Assembly: GCF_011075055.1 (NCBI RefSeq) | Contig: NC_058137.1 | Span: 8,169,463-8,233,462, forward strand | Length of the DNA: 64,000 nucleotides | Source: Mangifera indica | Taxonomy: Eukaryota; Streptophyta; Magnoliopsida; Sapindales; Anacardiaceae | Reading direction: 5' to 3' | Part shown: positions 61,501 through 64,000 of the stretch, in pieces | How the letters are laid out: each line of letters starts with the position of its first letter | How positions within the stretch are numbered: the stretch's first letter is position 1 | The notes under the pieces: model-generated | Database searches by the model: none | The model's input: only the letters and a program-made list of their open reading frames with translations | Told to the model about the DNA's origin: nothing | Translations under genes and position numbers: made by a program

Positions 61501-61740
61501 ACCTACCAAAAAAACTTTGAGTTTGGGCAATTAAGACAAACATGAGAAAGTTGGGCAGCGATATATAAAGTTATTGGCCTCATTAAATAACCATCAATTT
61601 AGTCCATGCACCAAACACATTTCCAGCGAGGCGATCACTCTGAAAACGATGTGATAACAAATAATCGTAGTCCAATTTCATGGCTCCACTGCACCCATAA
61701 AGAACAACTCACTCAACTCATCAAGCACGGTACAACACAG
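58547..61740. other. KCBP upstream region and AT-rich intergenic DNA
   Basis: 58,547 to about 59,030 should hold the KCBP leader and promoter; a leader intron is possible. An AAT microsatellite runs at about 59,122-59,141. From 59,150 to 61,740 the sequence is AT-rich with no gene or delimited element that I can support. Confidence 0.4.
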
Positions 61741-61759
61741 CTGCGCAAGCGTCACCAAG

Positions 61760-64000
61760 CCCATGAAACCCTGTAAATTGTAGTCCAAGAAACCTTAGAT
61801 GGGCTTGAAATCATGATTTTAGAAGAAAACATATAATTGATTTTATGAATTTGAGATATGATTTTGGGAAACAATTTTCTTGTGTTATAAGCATTAGGGT
61901 GACAAGCTTGGGACGGTACATGACCGTGTGTCACGGGCACACAAGCGTGTATCACTGATTTTCTAAAATTCCGATTGAGTTTGCACTTGTAATTCCCAGC
62001 CAACATATCCATTTTTCCAACAAGCAAATTACATAAATAAGGCATCCAAACCCAATAACATGTAATCCAAATTCTCACAATCAAAATACCATTAATCAAT
62101 TTGTATAACTATCCACCCTTGAATCAAACAATTACAACCATCACCAAACTATTCCGAATTCAACAATATATCTCAGTTCAAGGATCTTAACATTCAACCA
62201 AAAATCATATGAATTAAAGAACATGCTATTTACCTTCCCTCTGAAGATTCCTTTATCTTCATGTGTCGTAGATGGCTTTCAAGAATGATCTTTCATGTTC
62301 CCAAGTGTCAAAACTCTCAAAACCTTTCTTTTCTCTCTATTCTCTACAAAGAAGAATGATGAGAATACTTAACCAAATGTGTTTGTGATCTTTTTATTTT
62401 TATTCCAAACAGTGATGCACAAGCATGTATGTCATTGTGCAAATAAAATCACATTCTGAAATCTCTATGAAACGCATCATTATCTAAAATTCAAATGAAT
62501 TGACAATGCACGGACATGCATAACCCATGCATAGGCGTGTATATCCTCTCAACTTAGCCAAAAATAAGACAACAAATAGGAAAAAGATTGTTTTGCAACA
62601 TACTTGCAAGTATTACGATAGTTATATACTAGGCTAATTAGATTGGATCAAATACAGGGTTTTCACACCTTAGCCATGTGAGCACTTACTAGTCTATTAC
62701 ACCTAATCATAATCTTAATTGTGCTTTACTACAAGCAAGTACCTAACTACAGGTATAATGTTCTACTATGGACACACTTTACTATAAGCAGTGCAGAGAA
62801 AATATATTTATAGTGTCCCCTCGTAACAATTTTAAGACGTCTAGCATGCATGCATCTCGAGTCTCATGTCATCTCTGGCTCAATTTCGCTTTCACCCTAA
62901 TCACACGTCGTGCCTAACTATTTAACTTATCTCTTGACATATAGGGCACTACTGTGTACCCACAGTATCTATAATATCTCTCAGGACTGATCTTCAAGCC
63001 TCTTACTTAGTTCCTTTTTTTCTTCCTTTATTTTGCCCTTCATACACAAGTGTATTATCTAATATACACAAGCATGTATCTTATTTATGTATGAGACATG
63101 ATTATCCCGTTGAAGGCATGTCTCTACTGTGCTCTATACACGGGCGTGTTAGCTTGGTAATTTATACACGACTTACTTTCCTTGTGGTGTCTCCCCATGT
63201 AAGTAAAATTACACATTCACGGGGATGTGGGTCCTTAGACAGGAGCGTGTACCTCTTTCTCTACATTTACCATATTTTTCATAGTTAACTCATCTCAACC
63301 GTTCTATTTCTTAGGGGCATTTTAGTCATTTTATCATACACATGGTCATCAAAAGTCATTCACAGGCAAACTCATGTCTTAGTTTATCACTCAACGATTA
63401 ACAACATCTAATAGTTTAGGATCACTAAAAAATATTAACTAAATTCTAGGCTTTGTACCACAAGCATGTGTTGAAACCTAAAAGCTCAACATAGACTTAA
63501 GAATTAAACCTTAATTCAGTCTCTACAAGTTTCTATCATTTTAATATCGATTCAACAACTTTCCATCACATATATCTCCTATATTTAGGATCAATAATCT
63601 TCGCGATATTGCCACAAACAAAAGACATCAATCAAACATGCAATTTAACTATTTTCACTCATCTCATTTAATAAGTATGATCGGCTGATGAATTACAATA
63701 TTACACCACACACAAATCAACAAAAATAACCATCAATATAGATGTCAAATCCTTTGTTTAGAGCTACACATGATCATTCTCTTATAGTCCACTTTCAACA
63801 TGAAATATGTGATACTTTGAAAATACAATACTTGATTCCATATCCAACATCGTCATGCGAAGTTTATTATTCCATCAGCACTCAATTTTTAATATCATTC
63901 ATATAATATAAAATCCAAAGTATCAAATTCAACTTATCAAAAGATAGACTCCTCAATCCATAGAGCATGAAAAAACAAGCAGAGAGACATACCACTTACT
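61760..64000. mobile_element. Degenerate LTR-retrotransposon sequence running off the window
   Basis: Words of the type CACGGGCACACAAGCGTGT (61,936), ACACGGGCGTGTTAGC (63,138), CACGGGGATGTGG and GGAGCGTGTACC (63,218-63,253) recur. Such CACGGGCGTGT phrases are typical of LTRs of some plant Ty3-gypsy elements. No protein domain is visible within the window, and neither edge is fixed. Confidence 0.45.

Overview
The window is nuclear DNA from a flowering plant, most likely a eudicot. It is AT-rich, its genes are split by GT-AG introns, and the spaces between them are packed with transposable elements of plant type. Every protein I recognise is a plant family: PIN-LIKES carriers, DGAT2, DAO dioxygenase, a MyTH4-FERM kinesin-14 (KCBP/ZWICHEL) and an L-type lectin receptor kinase relic. 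The species cannot be named from the sequence alone. I saw no tRNA, rRNA or CRISPR array.

Layout. 1-10,000 is a repeat field: a solo-LTR-like insertion inside a GGCC-TIR element, a DUF1985 fragment, a 1 kb foldback, a MuDR-type transposase relic, a short hAT element with perfect target duplications and an old LTR-like block. A 115-residue single-exon gene of unknown function lies at 10,050-10,397 (-). 12,500-17,230 holds further small DNA elements, including one Tourist-like MITE nested in another, and a decayed PP7 phosphatase fragment. 17,948-20,945 (+) and 26,630-28,870 (+) are tandem PILS paralogues with matching intron positions; both have altered C-termini. 29,451-32,972 (-) is a complete nine-exon DGAT2 gene. 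34,592-35,329 (-) is a small three-exon gene of unknown function. 36,294-38,657 (-) is a complete three-exon DAO-type auxin oxidase gene. 39,249-47,367 is an old Ty1-copia element on the minus strand that itself carries a 994 bp hAT element; it abuts a lectin receptor kinase pseudogene. 48,498-58,546 (-) is a complete 23-exon KCBP kinesin gene whose longest intron contains a TRIM retroelement. 58,600-61,700 is AT-rich intergenic DNA, and 61,760 to the end looks like LTR retrotransposon sequence that runs off the window.

How the genes relate. PILS proteins move auxin across the endoplasmic reticulum membrane and DAO oxidises auxin, so three auxin-homeostasis genes lie within about 21 kb. This is probably chance and I draw no operon-like conclusion. 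DGAT2 makes triacylglycerol and KCBP is a calcium-regulated microtubule motor, so neither has an obvious link to the others. I found no convincing new multi-gene system. The observations most worth checking are the paired C-terminal lesions in the PILS genes, the foldback with its 33 bp array, the TRIM and the GC-AG intron in KCBP, and several insertions dated by intact target duplications. Exon limits were derived by hand from splice sites and reading-frame continuity. UTR limits are mostly not determined.
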